Of a stretch of DNA of 64,000 bases, positions 21,831 through 32,035 are shown in pieces. The stretch is from the NCBI GenBank assembly GCA_023362775.1, contig JALMGJ010000006.1:10806501-10870500 (forward strand), read 5' to 3'. The notes beneath the pieces are model-generated. The model made no database searches and was not told the DNA's origin. It saw only the letters and a program-made list of their open reading frames with translations. Within the stretch, counting starts at the first letter, position 1; every line of letters starts with the position of its first letter. The stretch is from Charina bottae. Taxonomy: Eukaryota; Chordata; Lepidosauria; Squamata; Charinaidae. A program made the translations under genes and the position numbers.

Positions 21831-22490
21831 CCCAGTTCAAATCAGTCAGGCTAAATCATGGGCAGGAAAACTGAAAGTATAATTATTTTGCTTACAAGTA
21901 TGGGCAAGCGCTTCGCACTACAGGGATGAAGCAGCTGCTGGGTTTTTCTAAGGCAAATGTACCTGAGTAAAAATCAGAGGAGGAAAGAAGTTAATTGTGG
22001 TCAGGGCATAGACCGAAACCTGATCATGTCTGATCATGGTAAAAATAAGTCTACTTAGATTGTCTGGATTTTGACAAATCACCTTTCTGTTTCCCAAATG
22101 TTGAATTTGCTTTGAAACAGGATGTTCATGTTTATGAATGTGGCAGGTGCTTAAGTTGACTCATAACTTACTTAGATTAGATCACTCAATTAGAAATTGA
22201 ATTTTTAAATATAAAAGTATTCATGCTTTTGGATAGCAAATCCCAGATGTCCAAAATTAATATTTACCCTTCCATGCCCTGATGGGTCCCTGTCAGTTAC
22301 TGTATCCTTTTCTCTCCATCTGTCCCCGGTTCTGGGTAACTGAAGTACCTGAGATAGGAAGATATCATTTCTCTATTAAACATGCTTACTGTGCTCATGA
22401 AAGTATAATTGCAAGAATTCTTGAGGCAGGTTTAGCAGATCTGAGCCCACGGACATCAATATGCCTACAGACGTTTTGCTTAGTTTTGTT
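21831..22490. other. Unassigned intergenic DNA
   Basis: No gene or repeat family recognised. Confidence 0.35.
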
Positions 22491-22504
22491 CTTTGTCCAG
22501 TCTG

Positions 22505-22598
22505 ACCCTTCCTTCCTTCCTTCCTTCCTTCCTTCCTTCCTTCCTTCCTCCCTCCCTCCCTCCCTCCCTCCCTCCCTCCCTCCCTCCCTCCCTCCCTG
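22505..22598 (+). repeat. (CCTT)n(CCCT)n microsatellite
   Basis: Uninterrupted CTTC-type repeats switch to CTCC-type repeats after about 45 bases. Confidence 0.95.
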
Positions 22599-22659
22599 TC
22601 AAAGTAAAGCATCAGCGCTCACCATAATTTCTTTTTTAATAATGTCTCTGGGCCCCACA

Positions 22660-23040
22660 TAGGCCAGGGTGATGTAGTGGTGGAGGTGCTGAATTAGGGT
22701 TAGGGAGACCCAGTTCCTAGTCCACCCTCAGCCATGGAAGTTCCCTGGGAGACTTTGGGCCTGTCCCCCTCTCTCAGTCCAAGAGCCAATACAGTGTAGT
22801 GGTGAAGGTGTTGGATTAAGAATGGGAGTCCCTCTTTAGCCCCAGAAGTGCCCTGGTGACTTTGGGCAGTCTCTCTCTCTCAGCCCAAGAGCCAAGGTAG
22901 GGTTGTGGTGAAGGGGCTGGACTAACAGTGGGGGGACCCAGGTTCTACTTCCTGCTCAGCCATGAGAAGTTACTTGCGACTTTGGGCTAATCCCTCCCTG
23001 TCAGTCCAACCTGCCCAACAGGGTGGTGGTTAGGATAAAA
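22660..23040 (+). mobile_element. Trimeric array of tRNA-derived SINE heads
   Basis: Three consecutive units starting near 22663, 22787 and 22893. Each contains a 'gtagtggt(g/t)gaggtgctggatta' A-box-like head, 'gacccagttcctagtcc' B-box region and 'gactttgggc...tctctctcagccca' core. Only the last unit continues into the 'cagggtggtggttaggataaaa' 3' segment. The middle unit is shorter. The array looks like fused or tandemly duplicated SINE bodies. Confidence 0.7.
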
Positions 23041-23057
23041 CTAAAAACTCAAACAGG

Positions 23058-23450
23058 TGTAAGGTCCCTGGCTTACACTTTTTTACCCAAGCTTCTGAGG
23101 TTGCCAAAAAGAGACTTGAGTCGAGGCTTGGAGGTTAAAATAACAGCGTTTATTTGGCCAAGCAAAGCTGGGTGGAATCTCTACAGACACCACGGCAGTT
23201 GAGTGTCTGGGGAAGAGATCCACCCCCCATATTGCAGCTCCAACCATTATATAGGGTTTCCAAGCTCAGTAAGAAAGCATAAACGAACTCTCTCCTAGTG
23301 AGACAGCGTGCAAGGTCTCTGTATTTGCATTTCCAGAGCTCAGCAGTCTCCGTGTCTCCTGGTATTCTAAACAAGCTTGTCCTGCGTTATCTAGTTCCCT
23401 AGTTCCCTTTCACCTCATTCCTTTCCACAAGCATTTTCCAGAAGCATAAT
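23058..23450 (-). mobile_element. Candidate solo LTR
   Basis: Read on the minus strand there is a TATA box (TATATAATGG, about 23244-23256). About 95 bp downstream lies AATAAA (about 23149-23154). About 90 bp later the element ends CTTACA at 23058, fitting a U3-R-U5 order and a TG...CA terminus. The upstream (right) border and TSD were not found, and no internal retroviral region adjoins it. Confidence 0.45.
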
Positions 23451-23887
23451 GGCATCGGTCATGCTAACCCCTACACAGGCATGCCTAAAACCTAATAATG
23501 GAGGGTGGCTGCAGTCTGGAACTTTGGAATTGGGACCATCGGCCCAGGAAAAAAGCACGCTGTGGATGGTAGGAACATCCTGGTTTCCAGGGAAGCAGGG
23601 TATCTGTGAGCAATGTTCTCAGAAGTTAGTTAGTTAGTGATGACCAGCCATCACAGCAGCCATTATATGAATGCTGTATCCCTTGCCGTGACAGCCATTC
23701 TGTCTGGGTTTCCACAACATGTGCTCCAAATTCCAAAATTGACCGCCTTTTGGAATGAATGGATGAGAAGATTGCCTACTTCTGCTGCTTTCAGTTGTAG
23801 TAAATTTAAGAGTATTTAAATGCTCCTAAGTGTGAGTACTGGCAGCCTTCTCTACAGGTCCTCTGGCAGGGTTCTTAACATAGACCT

Positions 23888-23983
23888 GCAGCAGGAGGTG
23901 TCAAAAAAGTCAAGATGGTGGCCACAATGGTCATCATCTTGACTCTTTTGACCCTGCCCCGAGAAACCTCGGGGCAGGGTCTC
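23888..23983. mobile_element. Compact palindromic MITE plus GC hairpin
   Basis: 'gtcaaaaaagtcaagatggtgg' pairs with 'catcatcttgactcttttgac' around a short spacer (23888-23942). It is followed by a perfect 13-bp GC-rich hairpin, accctgccccgag-aaac-ctcggggcagggt (23951-23980). The outer palindrome shares its ends with the elements at 18.5 and 19.1 kb. Confidence 0.5.
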
Positions 23984-25110
23984 CCAAACCAAAGAAAGAA
24001 AGCTTGAAGGAGAAGGGCAAACGTCATCCCCTGTGCCAAAAGCATACAGCCCAGCTTTTGACGATGATCCAGTCATAAGCCAATATACATCGGTCCAGCG
24101 TAGTAGTGCACAAAGAAACAAGCCGTTATTGCATGCTTCTTTCTGCAAATGGAATTGCAAGGATTGGGTGCCAGTTTCTGCTGCCATGTGTTTGGAAAGC
24201 CGACTCAACGCTAACAGCTTTTGGCCCGGCTTGTCTGAACCGATGCTGATGGGATTCATTCTCAGCAGACCAAGGTAGCCGTCCCATCTGCCACCCCAGC
24301 TGAAGAACAAGCCAAACGCATGGCCATCGCAGCCCTCTCAGTAGCCGGGCTTCATCGGGCTTCCCAACAAGGTCCCGTTTAGAAAACCTCCTTTATTAAT
24401 AAAGCGGAGCCGTGCTCTGCAAGCCCGAAAGATAAGTTCTCCTCACGTGCTAAGCAAGCCTATCAATTTAATAATATTGGGGCCGTCTAACATGCCTTGT
24501 AACAGCTTGTCGCACCATCATCTGTTAAGCATTTTTCTCTTAATGCATTTCATACTGGGGCTTGCAATAATCTGCTAGAGGATGCAGCTGCGTCTATTAA
24601 GCCCTATCTCTCCCCCCTTCCCCCAATCCATATGAACGTTTTCTAAAACAGGAGCTGAAAGGAAATGCTTTTCAGACCTTCTCACTAGGAACAGAGCTTG
24701 CCGTTGCTCTGTCTCTTCTCTCGAAAAGAAAGATGGCTTACAGGGAAGGTAGCTTAGCCCCCCTTTTTAGAACTGCTAGAACAGGTCAATTCCCCAGCAG
24801 TTGCTAGCAAACACCTTAAGTGTGCAATCTTGAATAATGTCTTGACATGTGGGAGGTCTGCCTGATGCTCATTTGCATCCTGGTTTCCTATTGGTGGAAC
24901 TCTCAGAATCGGGGGATGGGATTGGGCTGCTTAGGGGCGGGGCCATCTGGAGAAGGGGAGGAACATGTCATCAGGTGGGCTGTGCCAGAATGATTGTCCT
25001 TCCCTTGGTATATTTCACACTCTCTTCTCAGAGAAGCAAAAGTCCCTGCTTTGGATCCAAGACTGTGTAGGGTGATTTCAGATGTGTTGTTGTTCTTGTT
25101 ACTCAGCTTG
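23984..25110. other. Unassigned intergenic DNA
   Basis: No exon or repeat family recognised. A minus frame of 152 codons (23852-24310) overlaps the palindrome and has no signature. Confidence 0.4.
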
Positions 25111-25119
25111 CTAGGTGGC

Positions 25120-25345
25120 TGCAGATGGCGGATCTTGGAAAAACTAAGCAGAGTTGGACCTGGTTAGTACTTGGATGGAAGACCACCAGGAAATCCAAGG
25201 TAGAGTGGAAGTTTTTTAAAAAAAAAATCCTAGAAAAAGACAATGGCAAATTACTTCAATGTTACTGTATTGCCAAAAACAATGCAGGGAAGGATCCATG
25301 AACTCATCAAGAGTTGAGCTAGACCTGAAGGAAATCTTGCTTTTT
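25120..25345 (+). mobile_element. 5S rRNA-derived SINE
   Basis: 'gatcttggaaaaactaagca' and 'cctggttagtacttggatgg' followed by 'agaccaccaggaaatcc' reproduce the A box, intermediate element and C box of the 5S rRNA internal promoter. The tail ('gacaatggcaaattacttc...tccatgaactcatcaagagttg') resembles SINE/LINE 3' ends with a 'gaagtcaccaagagtcg' block. It is a SINE rather than a 5S gene, because the 5' part of 5S is missing and the SINE tail follows directly. Confidence 0.82.
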
Positions 25346-25800
25346 AACCTTAATGGGGAACACTGAATCAAAAGAACAGTGGTACACCACGAAACTAGCC
25401 TTCTTCAAAGTGCTGGTTGCTAAAGTTGTTGGAATTCTGCATTCCCAACCAATATTTGCTTCAGGGAATTCAGGGGTGTTCAGTGGGGTTAGAGGGGGGC
25501 ATCAAATGGGTTAGTCTGATGCAAGTAGAATCACACCACAAATCCCACCCTTTTGTAAGTGCGTTGTGACATCACACACACATCCAAAGGGGTGGAAATT
25601 GCAGCGCAGCAGTGCAATGCTGCAGATGTCCATGGGGGTGGTATCTAGATTAGGGAACAACCAGTCCCAGCAGTAATTCATCAGTCCCATGCTGTTCTCT
25701 CTCCTTCTTCACACCAAGCCCAGAAGACCAGCCACAGGGCTTAATCTTCTTGTCTCCACCTGACACACTTAACTGCAGTGAGGCCTAACTGCCTAACGAA
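25346..25800. other. Unassigned intergenic DNA
   Basis: No gene or repeat recognised. Confidence 0.35.
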
Positions 25801-25804
25801 AGCA

Positions 25805-25955
25805 GTTTGTTTGTTTATTTATTTATTAAATTTCTATGACCGCCCATCTCCCCCTCAAGGCGGGACTCTGGGCGGTTCACAGCCACAATAACACCATCAA
25901 AATGCAATAAAAACAACAGCAAAAATATAAATACAATACAATAAGCATTTACTCT
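25805..25955 (-). mobile_element. CR1-clade LINE 3' end fragment
   Basis: A (TTTA)n run then 'gaccgcccatctccccctcaaggcgggactctgggcggttcacagcc', the best-preserved copy of the shared 3' block in this window. Confidence 0.82.
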
Positions 25956-26840
25956 GAGAGGCACAGTGTGATGGCTGCAGGTCACAAGGCCTTGTGTTCC
26001 TGCAAAGAGTAGAAGAGGAGCAGGAGACTCCGTGCTTGGGCTGGCTGGAAAAAATAACCTTTTTAAATGTCATTGTTAAACGAGCAGAATTACTCTCAAC
26101 CAGACTTCAGCTTATTTTCTAGCGCTTTGTCAGAGTCACAGGAGCTAGAAACTTGATTTATTTTTAAATGCAAGCAGAGACCAGTATATACGTAGTCTGA
26201 TTGCAATAAATCCCTGGCCTATTTGTCCCACAGATTCAGCGACTCAACTCTGCAAATCACATTAGGAGAAAAGGTGAACAGTTTGTCACATTTTTGCAGG
26301 ATATTAGGTTACATCCATTTACTTTGCTTCTTTTCTACTTCTTTACAACCCTCGTAGAGCTCTGATTAAATCTTGCTTTTTCTTAAAAGAAGCAGCTCCC
26401 TGCAATGTTTTTGGAGATTAAATTCTTAATTATAAATTTCCTTGCTTTTGTGAGTTTGCCTCAGATCCTTAACATTTCTAATGTCATTTTTATGTGAATT
26501 TCCATGGTATTTTAATTCATTAGTCATGGACTATCATTTTTCTATGTAATTACTATAATTTCATCAAGTGACATAATTACAGTAAATACTTGAAGTAATT
26601 GCCATTCGAATGGGGGAAAAATGGTTGGGAGGTATAATGGAATAAACTACGTTATGATGTGGGAAGATAAATTTGGGTGATGTGTTTGTGGCACGTCACG
26701 ACATAACAGAATTCTCTTGGCACCCCAATGCAGGCTGTGAATGACATCATCATTGGAAACAATGATGTCACAGGCCAGAAACAATGAAAGTTGGAGGTAT
26801 TTGCATGGTACCCACCTGCAACATTTGAGGGTTGCATCTG
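25956..26840. other. Unassigned intergenic DNA
   Basis: No gene recognised. A small inverted pair, 'aatgacatcatcattgg' and 'aacaatgatgtcac', occurs at about 26741-26771. Confidence 0.35.
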
Positions 26841-26847
26841 ACTCAAA

Positions 26848-26873
26848 ATAAAAAATAATAACAAATAATAACA

Positions 26874-26908
<35 letters not shown>
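26848..26908 (+). repeat. (AATAATAAC)n/(AAT)n microsatellite
   Basis: Starts as a 9-mer AATAATAAC and becomes pure AAT. Confidence 0.93.
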
Positions 26909-26912
<4 letters not shown>

Positions 26913-27009
26913 TCATCATGATCCAAGTCTTTTCTGCCCAGGGCTGAATTCTGAGGCTTTTCCATTCAGTGAAGGGATCATGAAATGGTTACATGAGAAA
27001 CTACAGACA

Positions 27010-27030
27010 ATTAAATTAAATTAAATTAAA
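27010..27030 (+). repeat. (AATTA)n short tandem repeat
   Basis: About four ATTAA units. Confidence 0.8.
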
Positions 27031-27580
27031 TCGAATCCCATGTGGGCAATCTGAAGACATTCCTGACCACATTTTCCAGAGCTTGGTGGTTTGGTTTCCT
27101 AGCCCTACCATAAGGTAATTTATTTTTTAAAAAATACAACAACTCTTAAAATGCTGCCCATCACAAATGCTGATGCATATGTAGTATATTCCATTTACAA
27201 CTTGAATGGAGCTTGCTTGTAACATTGCAGCATAATACTGTACTGTACAGTTTCATGCATGCCTAGCCCATCCTTATTATTCAACTCAGTGGAACTGAAT
27301 TGTTCCTGTGGTTTGGGGTTTTGAGAATCACCCAGGAGACCCACTTCTAAAATGGCAATCCCTTCAAATATCTGAAAATGGATTCTCAACGTCCAGCACT
27401 GGTTGAGTCTGCATTGGGATGACAAGGAATTGGCTCTGATTCTGGTGATCAATGACCATGTGGCTGTTTTGGATTACCTTTCAGCTAAGCATGAAGTTAT
27501 TTCTTATCTATTTCATTTCCCAACTTCATTGGCGCTGCTTTTTCAATCTATAATGTGCTGTTGTTGTCCCTTTAAATTAG

Positions 27581-27840
27581 GTTGTTGTTGTTCAGTCATT
27601 TAGTCGTGTCCAACTCTTCGTGACCCCATGGACCGTAGCACGCCAGGCCTTCCTGTCCTCCACTGTCTCCCAGAGTTTACTCAAATTCATGTTCATTACA
27701 TCGGTGATGCTATCTAGCCATCTCCTCCTCTGCCGTCCCCTTCTCCTTTTGCCTTCTGTCTTTCCCAGCATCAGGGTCTTTTCCAGTGAGTCCTCTCTTC
27801 GCATTAGGTGGCCAAAGTATTTGAGCTTCAGCTTCAGTAG
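27581..27840 (-). mobile_element. BovB (RTE) LINE 3' end, 5'-truncated
   Basis: Minus-strand reading encodes 'MLGKTEGKRRRGRQRRRWLD' and 'VTKSWTRLND', the extreme BovB ORF2 C-terminus, followed by CGACTAAATGACTGAACAAC and an (AAC)n tail. About 260 bp remain and the frame is open. Confidence 0.9.
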
Positions 27841-28880
27841 TTACACTGTTTCATATTGATGCGCTTTTCAGGGTATACAGGCACCCCTCAAATTCTCCAC
27901 CAATTCTCCTTCTCAGCAAGGACCAAACAACTCAATCTCTACCAACTCAGAAAAAGATATACTCTTTTTTTAACGGAGCGGAAACATTTTGGCCAATCTT
28001 CTTGCTTCACCTCATATGGGAATGGCTGTAGTTTAAGAGTAGACAGGCTGCTTTGGAGAGGTGGGCCAAGCATTTCGAATTCAAAACGTTCTGAGCTTGG
28101 AGCATCCCCATTTCATGGCCAAGACTGGGAGAGTGGGGTGGGGTTTGAGTCTGAAATGGATTGCTTGGAGCATTCCAGAAATATTTCAGAGCTCAAAGCT
28201 TTGTTTTGAGTTCCACCCATTTCAAGCTCAGAATCACTTCTGAACCAGTTAGCACCAGTTGCCTTAACCATGAGTCAATTTCAAATTCAAAATGTCTCGC
28301 ACTGCCTTGTTGCTTTGCATGCAAAGAATTCCAAATTCAACCACCGACATTTGCCAGATTCAGCTGGGAAGAGAGCTGCTACCAGTCACTCTGCAGGTAA
28401 TACCCGATTACATAATCTAATAATCTGAAGTGATATAATGTTATTCCCTAGTTTCCTGAGCATGTTTCAGCAGAACATACTTCATCTCAAAGATAACAGA
28501 CATCAGTGTCGGAATCTGTCTTGTGGCTTCTCAGGACATTTACTTAGGCTTTAAAAAAAATCTTATTCTCAGGGTGCTTGTGAATTTCTTTTGCATTTCT
28601 CTTGGTGGTGTTTCTGAGATTATTTGATTGTCAGAGGTGGCGTAGAAGGCTAAGGCTAAGATGGTTGTTTTTCTGTTGCATTCTTTTCCATCTCTCTGAA
28701 GTCTCCCTGCTGCTCTCACTTTCCAGCCTAAAGAAGGCCCATGGGGGGATTTCTATGCTTCTCCTGGGATGTACTGGAAAAATAGACTATAAAATGGGAC
28801 ATGCAAACACCCTCTTTAGCCACTTTGTCATACAGGCTGAGCAGACCATAAGTACAATTAAGTAAATAAAGTAGGAGACC
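27841..28880. other. Unassigned intergenic DNA
   Basis: No gene recognised. 'tttcgaattcaaaacg' and 'caaattcaaaatgtc' motifs recur at 28073, 28280 and 28330, suggesting an old unidentified repeat. Confidence 0.35.
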
Positions 28881-29303
28881 TGTTAGGGAGATAACTGGTG
28901 AAGAAGGAGGGGGCTCCCTCCAGGGGGATAAATGCATGCGCAGTACTGAATCACTTTGCTTTCCTCCCAAGAGGCTAAAAAAGGCCCTGCCCTAGTTTCT
29001 TGGGCCTTTTCTCTGAGCATCACTAGTTTATTTTATTTTAGCTGGATTCTGTCTAGCAGAGTAGAACAATAAAACACTAGAGCCTTTACTCCAAGCCTCA
29101 GCGTGTTTTTCCTTCACTTGAAGTCAGGACATCAATCCAGCTAAACTAAAATAAGCTAGTGATGCTCAGAGAAAAAGCCCAAGAAACTAGGGCGGTGCCT
29201 TCTTTAGCCTCTTGGGAGGAAAGCAAAGTGATTCAGTACTGCGCATGCGTTTATCCCCCTGGAGGGAGCCCCCTCCTTCTTCACCAGTTATCTCCCTAAC
29301 AAG
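28881..29303. repeat. Long inverted repeat, ~167-bp arms
   Basis: The left arm (28881-29048, TGTTAGGGAGATAACTGG...) and right arm (29136-29303, ...CCAGTTATCTCCCTAACA) are close reverse complements with a few single-base differences. The spacer is about 87 bp. The left arm plus spacer contains an AATAAA (about 29070) and begins with TG, which may mean an LTR origin. Alternatively it is a fold-back DNA element. No clear TSD was found. Confidence 0.85.
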
Positions 29304-30800
29304 GCCACAACTCCCTCCACCTGGGACATTTTGTTTTGTATGGCACTAGAATCTTCACTGTTGTCCTGACCTAGCTCTGAACTCTTAAATCAAATGCAGG
29401 ATAGAAATCTTTTAAAATAATGAAAAGGCAATCCATGCTTTTCCACCAAAAGTCAGGCAGATTTAGTAACATGTTCACTGGGGCCACCAAGCGATCTATT
29501 CAAGGCCTTGAGTGTCAACCCGTGCTTTGTCATGCTTCTCCTTTCAAGTGGGATCTGCTCCCTCCCTGATTATTCGATCTTGCTCTTCTTGTAATTCAGA
29601 AAGAAACAAGCTGGGCTTTTACTTTTCCGCTTCAAAGTCAGTGATATTAAAACATCGCAAAGCTGACAGGCTACATCAGCCTCTCAAAGCTGGAGGAAAC
29701 TATGAGGAGCTATCGCCTCATCCAAACACAATGATTGTATTGCTCAGATGGTCAGAAAACAGATTCATGCCAAAGGAATGACAGAGTTAACGCTAATTCC
29801 AAGTGATTAAATCAAGAGTGATGAGGCTATTGCTGGCTACTTTCGGCGGCCTACAACTGATTGACAGTTCATACTATTAGGCTGAATGAAGTGAATTTGC
29901 ACATATATATGTCCCCCATCAAGAGAAATGAAATGGCTAAGGGTGACTCCAGTTTGCCACTGCATGCCAAAGGCTTTCAAATTCAAAGGGCTTTGCCAAC
30001 CATCTTGTGCTTGAAGGATTGTCGAATGGTGGTGGGCAATTAAACATTCCTGACATAAAATCAAAAAAGTTGGAGGAATGGCAAAAACGTGCAGCTTCTC
30101 CTCTCAATTGGCCACAAAAGTGTGTATGGGTTTGAAGGTCCTAATGTGACCGTGACTAGGTATCAGATCAAATGACCTGGATGCTGTTGAAGCATTTCTG
30201 GGGAAAAGAAAAAAGAAAGAGGGTCAATTTTTTGTTGCAAATGTTTTTCATTTGCCAACTTGTCCAAAGCAAAGAGTTGGATTTCATGACATCTTGACAT
30301 AACATACACCACAATAATCATCAAGTCTTATCTCGACGGAATGTACAAAAGATTTATGAATATAGAATTCTCTCTCTCTCTCTTTCCAAAATACGTGTCA
30401 GCTCAAGTTCTCTTAAAAAACAAATGTAGCTGCATTGGCCATAATTTAAAAAAAATCTAAATCAGAAAATACTTTATTATGCCCATCAAAATGTCACAAC
30501 ACAGTGTGAAAACTTTTGAATTTCTCTGATGAAGAGTTTCCGAAAGCTTAAATGTTTGGACTTGGAGACATTTATTTGGTCTAACCCTGGTACTGCACTG
30601 ACAGAGTTTTGTGACGTTTCTAAAGAATATGCCAGCTCCAGCTTTGGTACGTTCCTGTCCTTTCTGGTTTGTATTCCCTATTGAAAGCAAGAGTACAGCT
30701 TTTAAAATATGCTTTCTGATCACCCCAGTCATTTATTTTGTGGCTGTTTTATTTCTTCCCTAAGGTATGAGCCATTTTGCTAAGAGAACTTGGATTCCTT
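29304..30800. other. Unassigned intergenic DNA
   Basis: No exon or repeat family recognised; only short simple repeats such as (TC)n at about 30369. Confidence 0.4.
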
Positions 30801-30809
30801 TGCCTTGGA

Positions 30810-31279
30810 TAGGCTGACCATACGTCCCGTTTTTTTAGCATTTTTCAACCGTCCTGTTGTTTTGATAAAAATCTCAATTTTGTCCCGTTTTTTAAACCCG
30901 GCGGGAATGGCGTGGAAGGAGGATTTGAGCTGGAGCTGCCGATTGGAGGCAGCCTGGAAGAGGAAGTCCTCCTGCCTATCAGCGTGTGGCAAAGGAGGGA
31001 CCGGGGGGCGGGGTTTGCAGGTGTGAGCCAATTGCATGGACTGGGGGCGGGATTTGCAGGTGGGAGCCAATCGCGTGGACCGGGGGGCAGGGGGGTGGGG
31101 TTTGCAGGCAGGAGCCAATCGTGCAGACTGGGGGCGGGATTTGCAGGTGGGAGCCAATCGCGTGGACCGGGGGGCAGGGACCCCTGCCTTTTTCATGAAT
31201 ACGGAATATTACATAAGTCCCCGTCCCGTTTTGCCATCCCAATGTTCCGTTTTTGTCTCAAGGAAATATGGTCAGCCTA
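30810..31279. mobile_element. Non-autonomous hAT element with minisatellite core
   Basis: Perfect 13-bp terminal repeats TAGGCTGACCATA / TATGGTCAGCCTA are flanked by a perfect 8-bp TSD, GCCTTGGA (30802-30809 and 31280-31287). The core (about 31000-31180) has four units of roughly 45 bp, each with 'gatttgcaggtgggagccaa' and 'gtggaccgggggg', rich in GC boxes and CCAAT motifs. There is no transposase. Confidence 0.92.
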
Positions 31280-31644
31280 GCCTTGGAATACTACAGAATG
31301 TTGCTCAACAGAGAGCCCTATCACATTCATGTTCTCTGCACTAGGAAGTTGGTCCTGGTAAAGCTGATGTGGCGGTTGGACTTTCACACCACTCATAAAT
31401 TAAAATCATAGAATTGGAAGAGGCCATTACCCCCCTGTATCCTGTGCTTAGTGCAGAATCCAAATTAAGACATCCCCAAGAGATGGAAGCTACATTCCTG
31501 TGTGTCATTGTACAGAACCAGTGGACCCTGTTTTAGCAGTAGCAAGGAGTCTTGTAATCTAGTTCCTGGATTCATGCAACACGTTAAACCCTAAGGCCAG
31601 GTTAACAAAACACCATTCCTATTTAGAGCGAACAGCCTTCCTCT

Positions 31645-31722
31645 AGAAGTTAGACTAGCTCCCTCCATAATGGAAGGCCATTTTGTAATGGAAGGCCATT
31701 ATGGAGGGGGCTAGCCTAAAGA
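31645..31722. repeat. Imperfect palindrome with repeated AATGGAAGGCCATT
   Basis: 'tagactagctccctccataatgg' is complementary to 'attatggagggggctagccta'. Between them 'aatggaaggccatt' occurs twice. Could be a small MITE; no TSD seen. Confidence 0.6.
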
Positions 31723-31778
31723 AGGCTGAAGTCTTACAGAGAGCTTTTGGGCTGTGCTTGTTCAGCGTCATAATTAGT

Positions 31779-31850
31779 AAAAGGTAAAGGTTCCCCCCGC
31801 ACATTTGTGCAGTCGTGTCCGACTCTAGGGGCCGGTGCTCATCTCCGTTT
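31779..31850 (-). mobile_element. Sauria-type SINE, 3' end only
   Basis: Only the BovB-like 3' ~70 bp remain ('acatttgtgcagtcgtgtccgac' region). It is cut at a sharp border where CR1-like sequence begins at 31851. Confidence 0.85.
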
Positions 31851-32035
31851 ACTGCATTTTAATTAATTTTGTACTGTTACTGTTATTGTTGGTTTTGATT
31901 CTATGTAGTTTTTAAAAAGTTATTAGAGTTCTGGGTTATATTTATTTATTTATTTGTTTATTGTGGCATTTTTTGATGAGTTCCCCATCCGGGGAGATGG
32001 GCGGTCATATAAATTAAACAAATAAAATAATTTTT
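31851..32035 (+). mobile_element. CR1-clade LINE 3' end fragment
   Basis: 'actgcattttaattaattttg' to 'gagatgggcggtcatataaattaaacaaataaaa', the plus-strand 3' terminus, joined tail-to-tail to the SINE remnant on its left. Confidence 0.7.

Noticed and set aside
23951..23980. An intrinsic terminator hairpin
   Set aside because: The genome is eukaryotic, there is no upstream gene, and the hairpin sits next to a MITE palindrome.
25120..25210. A 5S rRNA gene
   Set aside because: The 5' half of 5S is missing, key positions differ and a SINE tail follows directly.
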